Of a DNA stretch of 5,367 nt, positions 1-5,367 are shown piece by piece. Every line of letters starts with the position of its first letter. Position 1 is the first letter of the stretch. The notes under the pieces are model-generated. The model was not told the origin of the DNA, made no database searches, and saw only the letters and a list, made by a program, of their open reading frames with translations. The position numbers and the translations under genes were made by a program. This stretch comes from Akkermansiaceae bacterium. Lineage in GTDB: Bacteria > Verrucomicrobiota > Verrucomicrobiia > Verrucomicrobiales > Akkermansiaceae. The DNA is taken from the NCBI GenBank assembly GCA_028293225.1, contig JAQGPE010000365.1:1-5367 (forward strand), written 5' to 3'.

Positions 1-117
1 TCTTGGATTGCGATGATAAATCGCGATCTGCGTAGCTGCACGCTCATATAGATAAATGTCGTATCTTGAAATGCGATGCCACAAATTGAGTAAATATCTA
101 ACCGTATAACTGGCATG

Positions 118-134
118 TGGCACAAAACAAGCAT
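118..134 (+). promoter_or_regulatory. Candidate sigma-54 (RpoN) promoter
   Basis: TGGCAC at 118-123 matches the -24 element of sigma-54 promoters. A GC at 131-132, followed by A, lies exactly 10 bases after the GG, which is the strict spacing of the family. The bases before the GC are AA rather than the preferred TT, so the -12 element is only partial. Transcription would start near 144, giving a leader of about 47 bases before the ATG at 191. Sigma-54 often drives nitrogen-assimilation genes, which suits a urea-uptake unit. No clear NtrC-type enhancer site was found upstream. Confidence 0.4.
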
Positions 135-178
135 TCTCAGCCTCCGTTGGTGATCTCTGCGATCGCGCCACACGAAAC

Positions 179-183
179 AGGAA
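179..183 (+). promoter_or_regulatory. Ribosome binding site of the outer-membrane protein gene
   Basis: AGGAA ends seven bases before the ATG at 191. It supports that start over the internal Met at residue 8. It is the only well-placed Shine-Dalgarno sequence in the window. Confidence 0.65.
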
Positions 184-190
184 CCTGACT

Positions 191-1054
191 ATGAAAACAA
201 AATCCAGTCGCATGCGACTTGTCACTCCGCTCCTCGCCCTCGCTCTCACCGCTGGCGCAGTCCAGGCCGGAGGCGAGACCGAAACAAAAACCGCTCCAGT
301 CACTCCACCGAAGGAAGACGCCTTCTCCGGAGTGCTGAATCTTGACTTCAACACCCACTTCATCTCCTACGGCAACGACGCCTGGAAAGATGGCAGTTCG
401 ATGTCCGATCTGGGCTTCAATCCCTCCCTCGAATTCTCCCTGGCCCTGCCGGCGAACTTCACCGCCACCCTCGGCACCTGGTGGGACGTGAATGACAAGG
501 GCGTCTCACCGATCGGTGGCAAGATCCAGGAAATCGACGTCTGGGGCGGCCTCGCCTACACGTTCAATGATTTCACCATCAAAACCACCTACCAGGCTTG
601 GAACTACGGCAGTTCCACCGAGGACATCCTCGACGTCGGCCTCTCCTACAAGTGCTTCCTCTCGCCCTCGCTGACCATCCACAACCGCCTCAACGCCGGC
701 TCCGCCGCAGGCAGCTTCACCGGCGCCGGAGTCTTCGATCCGGGCGATGAAGGCACGGTCCTCGTCGGGGCGATTTCCTGGGGCTTCGATGCCGGTCCGG
801 TCACCATCGCCTTCCCGCTGAATGTCGCTTACTTCTGCACGGATAGCTACCACGCCGTCAACGCCGACTCCGGCTTCGGCTTCGGCTCCGTCGGCGCCAC
901 TGCTTCGGTGCCATTCTCCTTCATCGATCCCACCTATGGCAAGTGGTCCCTCCACGGCGGACTGACTTACTACATCACCAGTCGGGACGTGATTCCGAAC
1001 AACCCGAAGGGCGATTTCCTGACGGCGAATCTCGGTATCACCGTCGCATTCTGA
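191..1054 (+). CDS. Putative outer-membrane beta-barrel protein (porin-like)
   Basis: A 287-residue protein with a clear Sec signal peptide: basic n-region (KTKSSRMR), hydrophobic core [10 protein letters not shown], and likely cleavage after AVQA at residue 26. A short, charged, Pro/Thr-rich linker (27-45) follows. The rest is alternating hydrophobic and polar strands rich in Gly, Tyr, Trp and Phe (for example 89-98, 116-125, 127-138, 147-154, 254-262), and the chain ends in Phe (ITVAF). A terminal aromatic residue is typical of BAM-assembled outer-membrane barrels. The size and style recall small TorF/FmdC-like putative porins, but I cannot name the family with certainty. Start chosen from the AGGAA site. 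The gene lies 130 bases upstream of urtA on the same strand, so it may be the outer-membrane entry route for the UrtA ligand; that is inferred from context only. Two cysteines (155, 216) are unusual for a barrel. Barrel fold likely, substrate unknown. Confidence 0.8.
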   Translation: MKTKSSRMRLVTPLLALALTAGAVQAGGETETKTAPVTPPKEDAFSGVLNLDFNTHFISYGNDAWKDGSSMSDLGFNPSLEFSLALPANFTATLGTWWDVNDKGVSPIGGKIQEIDVWGGLAYTFNDFTIKTTYQAWNYGSSTEDILDVGLSYKCFLSPSLTIHNRLNAGSAAGSFTGAGVFDPGDEGTVLVGAISWGFDAGPVTIAFPLNVAYFCTDSYHAVNADSGFGFGSVGATASVPFSFIDPTYGKWSLHGGLTYYITSRDVIPNNPKGDFLTANLGITVAF

Positions 1055-1084
1055 TCGGCTTCCCTTTTTTAGCGCATCCGGTTG

Positions 1085-1133
1085 GCACGGGGAGGCTCTC
1101 TATCTTCGTCGGAAGATACCGGCCTTCCCGTGC
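1085..1133 (+). other. Long two-part RNA hairpin between the porin-like gene and urtA
   Basis: An outer stem pairs 1085-1096 with 1122-1133 (12 pairs including one G-T). After a small internal loop (1097-1100 opposite 1119-1121), an inner stem pairs TATCTTC (1101-1107) with GAAGATA (1112-1118) around a GTCG loop. No T-run follows, so it is not a canonical intrinsic terminator. It could stabilise the 3' end of the upstream message, mark a processing site that sets different amounts of porin and UrtA, or be part of the urtA leader. The structure is seen in the sequence; the role is inferred. Confidence 0.6.
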
Positions 1134-1184
1134 ATTGCTCCCATTCTCTTAAATCACTCACATTCTCATAACTCCGCAAACCCC

Positions 1185-2432
1185 ATGATCTCTCGAATCC
1201 TTAAGACAGCACTTGCCGCTGTCGCCATCTCCGGTCTCACCGCCAGGGCCGCGGACACCGTCAAGGTCGGCGTCCTCCATTCCCTCTCCGGCACCATGGC
1301 CATCAGCGAGACCTCGCTTCGTGACGTGCTGCTCTTCACCTTCGACGAAATCAATGCCAGCGGCGGTGTCCTCGGCAAAAAGATCGAGCCGGTCGTCGTC
1401 GATGGCGCTTCGAACTGGCCGCTCTTTGCGGAGAAAGCCAAGCAGCTCCTCGACCAGGACAAGGTCGCCGTCACCTTCGGCTGTTGGACCTCCGTCAGCC
1501 GCAAATCGGTGCTTCCCGTCTTCGAGGAAAAGAAAGGCCTGCTCTTTTACCCCGTGCAGTACGAGGGCGAGGAAATGTCCCACAACATCTTCTATACCGC
1601 CGAGGCCGTCAACCAGCAGGCCACCCCGGCCGTCGATTACCTCCTCGCCGAGGGCAAAAAGAAATTCTACCTCATCGGTTCGGACTACGTCTACCCGCAG
1701 ACCACCAACCTGATCCTGCTCGAGTATCTCCTCAGCAAGGGCGTGCCCCTCGAAAACATCGGCGGCGGCTTCACCAAGGACTCCACCGGCAAGATCATCT
1801 CCGCCGGCAAATACACCCCGTTCGGCCACACCGACTACCAGCAGATCGTTTCGGAAATCAAGCAGTTCGCCGCTTCCGGTGACGCCTGCATCATCAGCAC
1901 GCTGAATGGCGACACCAACGTCCCTTTCTTCAAGGAATACGCCGCCGCCGGCCTCACCGCCGAGACCGCCCCGGTTGTGTCCTTCTCCATCTCGGAGGAT
2001 GAATTCCGCGGCCTGCCCGCCAAGCAACTGGTCGGCCAGCTCGGTTGCTGGACCTACTTCCAGTCGATCAAAAGCCCTGCCAATGCCAAGTTCACCAAGA
2101 ACTTCCAGGCCTGGCTCGCCAAGTCCACCGTCCCGGGCATCGTCAAGGAGGGCCGCGTGACCTGCTCGCCCATGGTGCTGTCCTATGACGGCGTCTACCT
2201 GTGGAAGGCCGCGGTTGAAAAGGCCGGCAGCTTCGACGTGGAGAAAGTCACGGCCGCCCTCGAATCCGGCCTCTCCTTCGACGGCCCTGGTGGCAAGGTG
2301 ACCACCCAGAAGAACCACCACCTCACCAAAAACGTCTTCATCGGCGAGTCCCGCGCCGACGGCCAGTTCAAGATCCTCAAGGAATTCAAGAACGTGGTCG
2401 GCGAGCCCTTCCTGAAGGGCACCTTCAAATGA
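1185..2432 (+). CDS. urtA: Urea ABC transporter substrate-binding protein UrtA
   Basis: A 415-residue periplasmic binding protein of the branched-chain amino acid/amide type, close to the usual UrtA length. It captures urea (or a short-chain amide, as in the related FmdD) for an inner-membrane ABC permease. The signal peptide spans about 1-22 (core [10 protein letters not shown], cleavage after ARA) and there is no lipobox. Family landmarks in order: [17 protein letters not shown] (26-42), [17 protein letters not shown] (99-115), [13 protein letters not shown] (118-130), GSDYVYP (165-171), [17 protein letters not shown] (241-257), SFSISEDE (266-273), SYDGVYLW (333-340) and [13 protein letters not shown] (367-379). 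The ATG at 1185 gives a proper signal peptide but has no Shine-Dalgarno sequence; CAAACCCC directly precedes it. The gene ends at a strong terminator, and no urtB, C, D or E follows, which is atypical because these genes usually form one operon. Choice between urea and amide as ligand is not settled by sequence alone. Confidence 0.95.
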   Translation: MISRILKTALAAVAISGLTARAADTVKVGVLHSLSGTMAISETSLRDVLLFTFDEINASGGVLGKKIEPVVVDGASNWPLFAEKAKQLLDQDKVAVTFGCWTSVSRKSVLPVFEEKKGLLFYPVQYEGEEMSHNIFYTAEAVNQQATPAVDYLLAEGKKKFYLIGSDYVYPQTTNLILLEYLLSKGVPLENIGGGFTKDSTGKIISAGKYTPFGHTDYQQIVSEIKQFAASGDACIISTLNGDTNVPFFKEYAAAGLTAETAPVVSFSISEDEFRGLPAKQLVGQLGCWTYFQSIKSPANAKFTKNFQAWLAKSTVPGIVKEGRVTCSPMVLSYDGVYLWKAAVEKAGSFDVEKVTAALESGLSFDGPGGKVTTQKNHHLTKNVFIGESRADGQFKILKEFKNVVGEPFLKGTFK

Positions 2433-2486
2433 TCCGTCTCAGGCGATTTTCTTCGGTTCGGTAAGTCGTTGTTTGTTGTCATTGGG

Positions 2487-2521
2487 AGAGCCCCGTCCGG
2501 ATTCCGGGCGGGGCTCTTTTT
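2487..2521 (+). terminator. Intrinsic terminator after urtA
   Basis: Positions 2487-2500 pair with 2504-2517 in a 14-pair, GC-rich stem with one G-T pair and a three-base ATT loop. A run of T (2517-2521) begins at the last paired base. It lies 54 bases after the urtA stop and points along the + strand. It should end the porin-urtA transcript and isolate it from the exporter gene downstream. Confidence 0.92.
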
Positions 2522-2643
2522 CTGCCGGGAGGCATCGTTTCCGGGCGGGGCAGGGGACCTGCGCGCTCTCGACAGGATCCTCCGGTCTCTCTATCGCTCC
2601 GGCAGCAAACGCCCGCGTCACGTCTTCCCTTCCACCCTCGCCG

Positions 2644-3273
2644 ATGTTCCCGCCCGAAGTCCTCCTCGCCTACGTCGGCGCGTGCCTGATCATCATCATC
2701 TCGCCCGGGCCCGACAACATTCTCTCCATCAGCCGCGGCCTCAGCCAGGGCCACCAGGCCGCCTGTGTGTCCTCCGTCGGCGCGGGCCTCGGCATCGTGG
2801 TCCACACCCTCGCCGCGGTCTTCGGCCTCGGCCTCCTCATCCAGACTTCGCAGTCGGCCTTCTGGATCGTGAAAATCGCCGGCGCCTGTTATTTGATCTG
2901 GCTCGGCATCAGGGCGCTCCGCTCCGGCGAATTGATCTCCTTCGCCCCCGCCGCCCGGAAGTCGCTTGGAGCCATCTTCCGCACCGGCTTCCTGTCGAAC
3001 GTTCTCAATCCAAAGCCCAGCCTATTCGTGCTGGCCTTCATTCCCCAGTTCGTCAGCGCACAGCGCGGTTCGATCCAGATGCAGATGCTGGTCTACGGGG
3101 TCATCTTCGCCGTCATGACGGCTGCTCTCTTCTCGACCATGGGCTGCTTCGCCTCCCAGCTGACCGGGTTTCTGCGGCGGCGCCCGAAAACCAGCACCGC
3201 TCTGAATACCGGCGCGGGTCTCACCTTCATCGCCTCCGGCCTGTCGATCCTCGCGATCCGCCAGCGCCCCTGA
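2644..3273 (+). CDS. LysE/RhtB family amino-acid exporter
   Basis: A 209-residue inner-membrane protein of normal length for the RhtB branch of the LysE superfamily, which exports amino acids such as homoserine, threonine or lysine by exchange with protons. Landmarks: SPGPDNILSISRGLSQG (20-36) after the first membrane segment; KIAGACYLIWLGIRALRSG (77-95); GFLSNVLNPKPSLF (115-128). About six hydrophobic segments are visible, near 5-20, 42-66, 73-91, 118-137, 147-170 and 188-205. The reading frame stays open upstream to 2473, but that part runs through the urtA terminator and looks non-membrane, so I chose the ATG at 2644, where family homology begins. No Shine-Dalgarno sequence precedes it. 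A weak promoter candidate, TCGACA (2569-2574) and TATCGC (2592-2597) with a 17-base spacer, lies in the gap. The substrate cannot be read from the sequence. Confidence 0.93.
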   Translation: MFPPEVLLAYVGACLIIIISPGPDNILSISRGLSQGHQAACVSSVGAGLGIVVHTLAAVFGLGLLIQTSQSAFWIVKIAGACYLIWLGIRALRSGELISFAPAARKSLGAIFRTGFLSNVLNPKPSLFVLAFIPQFVSAQRGSIQMQMLVYGVIFAVMTAALFSTMGCFASQLTGFLRRRPKTSTALNTGAGLTFIASGLSILAIRQRP

Positions 3274-3286
3274 CCTCCGGGTCAGC

Positions 3287-3315
3287 GGAAAGGGAAGGGA
3301 AGGAAAAGGAAGGGG
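3287..3315 (+). repeat. Uninterrupted purine tract
   Basis: Twenty-nine consecutive purines made of irregular GGGAA/GGAAA units lie 13 bases after the exporter stop codon. Such tracts can form unusual helices or slip during replication. No function can be assigned. The right end merges into the stem of a small hairpin (3314-3335). Confidence 0.5.
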
Positions 3316-3335
3316 TTTTCGCAGGGGTGAAAACC
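3314..3335 (+). other. Small hairpin downstream of the exporter gene
   Basis: GGTTTTC (3314-3320) pairs with GAAAACC (3329-3335) around an eight-base G-rich loop. No T-run follows, so termination is not supported, though it may mark the 3' end of the exporter transcript. Confidence 0.35.
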
Positions 3336-3369
3336 AATTGCGTCAGGCGGCACGACTTTGCTTGCGCTG

Positions 3370-3401
3370 AAAGGAAACCATTCTTACGAATGGTGGCTTC
3401 C
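3370..3401 (+). promoter_or_regulatory. Leader hairpin masking a possible Shine-Dalgarno and alternative start of the esterase gene
   Basis: ACCATTC (3377-3383) pairs with GAATGGT (3388-3394) around a TTAC loop. The stem extends as GGAA (3373-3376) with TTCC (3398-3401) across a three-base bulge. The left arm contains an AAAGGAAA Shine-Dalgarno-like run (3370-3377). The right arm contains an ATG (3390-3392) in frame with the esterase. If transcribed, the fold would hide both and could leave the ATG at 3420 as the open start. Alternatively, the symmetry is a DNA operator. Structure seen, function inferred. Confidence 0.4.
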
Positions 3402-3419
3402 GTTTGCTATCTCAAACCC

Positions 3420-5367
3420 ATGAGAGTTCCTCCCTCCCTCCGTCTGGCCGCCCTCTGCGGCGCCTTGTTTTCCATCCTGCTCTCGCATCTTCATGCTCAG
3501 GCACTCGTGCGGGTCATGCCCCTCGGTGATTCGATCACCTACGGCATGGGCGCCGGGCCCGCGATGATCCCCGGCGGCTACCGCGATCCCCTGGCACGCG
3601 ATTACGCCGCGAAAGGCTCTCCGTTTGTTTTCGTCGGTAGCGATTCGACCAACAGCACCGCCTACCTGACGGCCAATGGCCAGCAGAACAACGAAGGCCA
3701 CACCGGCTTCCGGATCGACCAGATTCAAGCCAATATCAATCTCTGGCAAAGCAGCGCCGCTCCGGATGTCGTGCTCCTCCACATCGGCACGAACGACATC
3801 CTTCAGAACCTCAATCTGGGCACCGGCACGGCAAACGACACCTCCGCGGCTATCGGGCGTTTGACCACGCTCATCTCGACCCTCTACGCGAACAAGCCCT
3901 CCCTGAAGCTCGTCCTCTCCACCCTCATCCCCATCCAGGATGCCCGCGATCTCTATGTGAAAAACTACAATGCCGCCCTGTCCGCCACGGTCGTCCCGGC
4001 TTTCCTGGCTCAGGGCCGCGACATCGTGCTGGTCGACAACTACGCCAACTTCATCACCCCGGGCGGCAGCTGGGACGCCAGCCGCTTCGCTGACTACGCC
4101 CATCCGAATGCCGCCGGCTACGCCGCCATGGCCGCCACCTATGCGGCGGTCGATCTTCCTCCTGTTGAGGGCGTCATCTTCACCTCCACCTCGGCGGCCG
4201 GCGTCGCAGGGGAAGACCAGGCGGTCGCGGTCAATCTGATCACCGCGGGACAGAGCACCCTGGACAGTATCACCGCGCCGGCGGGAGCCATCGGCGCCAC
4301 CTTTCCCGTGACGGGTCTGAATGACGGCAGCGCTGCGGGAAATGCCAACTACACCTACTACGAGGTCATCCCCGCCCAGGCGGCCGGAGCCACGCCGGCC
4401 GCCATCACCTGCGAGCTGAACACCGCCGTCAACGCTTCCGGCTACGACATCACTAGTATCCAGGCGATCACCGGCTGGGCGGATCACAATCTCGGCGCCC
4501 AGCGCTTCCAGCTTTTCCTGGCCAGAAACCACGAGGAATATGTCAACTACGGCACCTATACGAACGCGAACACCGTCAATGGCGGCAATTCCTCATTCCT
4601 CTCCACCGTGAGCCACAGTTCCGGAAAGTTGGCCTCAAACGTCACCGGGGTGCGTTTCGTATTTCTCAATCCGGATCCCGGCAATGGCGAAACGCTGGTG
4701 GGCGCTTCCCAGGCCGGTTCCAGCGGCGGGACCGTCATCCATGAACTCCAGGTATTCGGATCCCCTTCGCCTGCGGTTCCAGCTCGCCCATGCGCTCTGG
4801 CCGGCGCCGCCACGGCAGGTAACAACAGCCAGGACGGAGCCATCGCGGTCAATCTCATCCGCCAGGGACAGGCTTCTTTATCCAGTGTGACCGCTCCCAC
4901 TGGCTCCATCAGTGGCAGTTTCCCGGTCTCCGGTCTCAATGACGGCAGTGGCGCGGGCCCCGCCAACATGACCTACTACTCGGTGAGCGACGCTTCGAAC
5001 GGAGCGACGGTTTTGCCGGTCACCGTCACGTTTGAGCTGAACACCGCGGTCAATCAAAACGGCTACGACATCAGTAGTATCCAGGCCATCTCCGGGTGGA
5101 CCGACCACACTCTGGGCGCCCAGCGTTTCCAGCTCCTGCTCTCGGTGGATAGGGGCGCCTACACCGGCTTCGGCACCTATCGGAATGCCGGTGTCGTCGG
5201 CGATGGCGGCACCGGCTATCTTTCGACCCTGACCGCCGCTTCCGGCGGGATGATCGCGAGACATGTGACCGGCGTCCGTTTCGTATTTCTGAATCCCGAT
5301 CAAAGCAACGGCGTCGGCAGTGTGGGAAACAGCCAGGCAGGAAACGGCTCCAGCGGCGGCACGGTGA
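3420..5367 (+). CDS. Secreted SGNH/GDSL hydrolase, CE3 acetylxylan-esterase-like, with tandem C-terminal modules (3' end outside the window)
   Basis: This frame stays open for 649 codons to the window edge, so the C-terminus is missing. Residues 1-28 form a Sec signal peptide (core LAALCGALFSILL, likely cut after AQA). Residues 30-245 are an SGNH hydrolase domain: block I VMPLGDSITYG (32-42, nucleophile Ser38), block II EGHTGF (92-97, Gly93), block III HIGTNDI (121-127, Asn125), and block V DYAHPN (225-230, Asp225 and His228). All four signature residues are present. The pattern MPLGDSIT, GGYRDPL, EGHTG..ID and VVLLHIGTND fits the XynB-like/CE3 group, which removes acetyl groups from xylan. 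Residues 268-447 and 474-649 are two copies of a beta-rich module with the feel of discoidin-like or carbohydrate-binding sandwiches; this is inference. The enzyme probably acts outside the cell or on its surface. The start at 3420 has CAAACCC before it and no Shine-Dalgarno; an in-frame ATG at 3390 would add ten residues. Esterase class is firm, substrate tentative. Confidence 0.9.
   Translation, partial: MRVPPSLRLAALCGALFSILLSHLHAQALVRVMPLGDSITYGMGAGPAMIPGGYRDPLARDYAAKGSPFVFVGSDSTNSTAYLTANGQQNNEGHTGFRIDQIQANINLWQSSAAPDVVLLHIGTNDILQNLNLGTGTANDTSAAIGRLTTLISTLYANKPSLKLVLSTLIPIQDARDLYVKNYNAALSATVVPAFLAQGRDIVLVDNYANFITPGGSWDASRFADYAHPNAAGYAAMAATYAAVDLPPVEGVIFTSTSAAGVAGEDQAVAVNLITAGQSTLDSITAPAGAIGATFPVTGLNDGSAAGNANYTYYEVIPAQAAGATPAAITCELNTAVNASGYDITSIQAITGWADHNLGAQRFQLFLARNHEEYVNYGTYTNANTVNGGNSSFLSTVSHSSGKLASNVTGVRFVFLNPDPGNGETLVGASQAGSSGGTVIHELQVFGSPSPAVPARPCALAGAATAGNNSQDGAIAVNLIRQGQASLSSVTAPTGSISGSFPVSGLNDGSGAGPANMTYYSVSDASNGATVLPVTVTFELNTAVNQNGYDISSIQAISGWTDHTLGAQRFQLLLSVDRGAYTGFGTYRNAGVVGDGGTGYLSTLTAASGGMIARHVTGVRFVFLNPDQSNGVGSVGNSQAGNGSSGGTV
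4221..4760 (+). repeat. First copy of the C-terminal module (residues 268-447)
   Basis: The copy runs from AVAVNLI to HELQVFG. Landmarks are FPVTGLNDGSAAG, ELNTAVNASGYDITSIQAI, GWADHNLGAQRFQL, GVRFVFLNPD and SSGGTVIHELQVFG. The ending, in which an exposed strand finishes with 'ELQVFG', resembles the last strand of F5/8-type (discoidin-like) sandwiches. It is offset 206-210 residues from the second copy. Over residues 268-316, about 32 of 49 positions match copy two by eye, and over ELNTAVN to QLFL about 29 of 36 match. Confidence 0.85.
4839..5367 (+). repeat. Second copy of the C-terminal module (residues 474-649, cut by the window end)
   Basis: This copy aligns along its whole visible length with the first one: AIAVNLI, FPVSGLNDGSGAG, ELNTAVNQNGYDISSIQAI, GWTDHTLGAQRFQL, GVRFVFLNPD and SSGGTV. 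Only the final strand is missing, because the window ends. Some stretches are also identical in DNA, such as CGTTTCGTATTTCT, while many silent sites differ, so the duplication is not brand new. The two copies are joined by a 26-residue Pro/Ala-rich linker (448-473) that includes a lone Cys458. Confidence 0.85.

Larger units (their letters stand above)
1..190 (+). promoter_or_regulatory. Non-coding leader upstream of the outer-membrane protein gene
   Basis: I see no credible gene here. The stretch is visibly richer in A and T than the coding DNA that follows, as expected for a promoter region. It contains a candidate sigma-54 promoter (listed separately). A weaker sigma-70-like pair is TTGAAA (66-71) with TAAATA (91-96), but its 19-base spacer is poor. 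Possible operator-like symmetry includes GCGAT (10-14) facing ATCGC (20-24), TGCCAC (77-82) facing GTGGCA (117-122), and the perfect octamer GCGATCGC (159-166). None of these symmetries can be tied to a known regulator by eye. Confidence 0.6.

Noticed and set aside
159..166. GCGATCGC octamer as a HIP1-type cyanobacterial signature
   Set aside because: A single copy; HIP1 genomes show it repeatedly, and the rest of the window does not look cyanobacterial.
1065..1070. T6 run after the barrel gene as an intrinsic terminator
   Set aside because: No stable stem lies directly before it; the nearest is a four-pair hairpin (1033-1043) about 20 bases away, inside the coding region.
1082..1097. TTGGCACGG as a sigma-54 -24 element before urtA
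   Set aside because: The -24 match is excellent, but the nearest GC (1095-1096) is one base too close, and sigma-54 spacing is strict. TGGCACG also occurs by chance inside the esterase gene at 3592-3598.
1158..2321. Long reverse-strand open frame opposite urtA
   Set aside because: It is a mirror of the GC-rich codon pattern of urtA; its translation is Gly/Asp/Val/Glu-rich without family motifs, while the + strand is an unmistakable UrtA.
2473..2643. N-terminal extension of the exporter from a TTG at 2473
   Set aside because: It would translate straight through the urtA terminator and adds a low-complexity, non-membrane stretch before the point where LysE/RhtB homology begins.
3384..4532. 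Long reverse-strand open frame opposite the esterase gene
   Set aside because: Same shadow effect; the + strand carries all SGNH motifs and a signal peptide, the reverse frame carries none.
4761..4838. Possible frameshift at the junction between the two modules
   Set aside because: The linker reads oddly (Pro-rich with a Cys), but both modules are in the same frame on either side with no stop, so an ordinary diverged linker is simpler.
1..5367. CRISPR array, insertion sequence, tRNA/rRNA or defence genes
   Set aside because: No short regularly spaced repeats, transposase motifs, terminal inverted repeats, cloverleaf-like segments or nuclease/toxin-like proteins were seen; the only large repeat is the protein module in the esterase.

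Overview
This is a GC-rich window from a Gram-negative bacterium, with all four genes on the + strand. Every start except the first lacks a clear Shine-Dalgarno sequence. An outer-membrane barrel protein, a secreted carbohydrate-esterase-like protein with repeated beta-sandwich modules, and the general protein style suggest Verrucomicrobiota (Luteolibacter/Haloferula-like). That placement is an inference from style, not from a marker gene.

Layout: positions 1-190 are an AT-richer, non-coding leader with a candidate sigma-54 promoter (118-134). Next come a putative outer-membrane beta-barrel/porin (191-1054), a 130-base gap holding a long two-part hairpin, and urtA, a periplasmic urea/short-chain-amide binding protein of an ABC transporter (1185-2432). 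A textbook intrinsic terminator (2487-2521) closes that unit. A LysE/RhtB-family amino-acid exporter follows (2644-3273). A 146-base gap contains a purine tract and two hairpins. The last gene (3420 to beyond the window end) has no stop codon in the window: it is a secreted SGNH/GDSL hydrolase resembling CE3 acetylxylan esterases, followed by two copies of a roughly 180-residue module.

How the genes may work together: the barrel protein and UrtA form a plausible nitrogen-uptake pair, with an outer-membrane pore feeding a periplasmic binding protein. A GG-N10-GC sigma-54 signature upstream fits nitrogen control. The permease and ATPase genes (urtBCDE) do not follow urtA; a terminator and an unrelated exporter do. 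The esterase is a separate function, probably deacetylation of plant or algal polysaccharide outside the cell.

I found no RNA genes, CRISPR array, insertion sequence or defence system. The most notable items are the stand-alone urtA behind a possible sigma-54 promoter, and the tandem-module esterase with a hairpin covering an alternative start codon.
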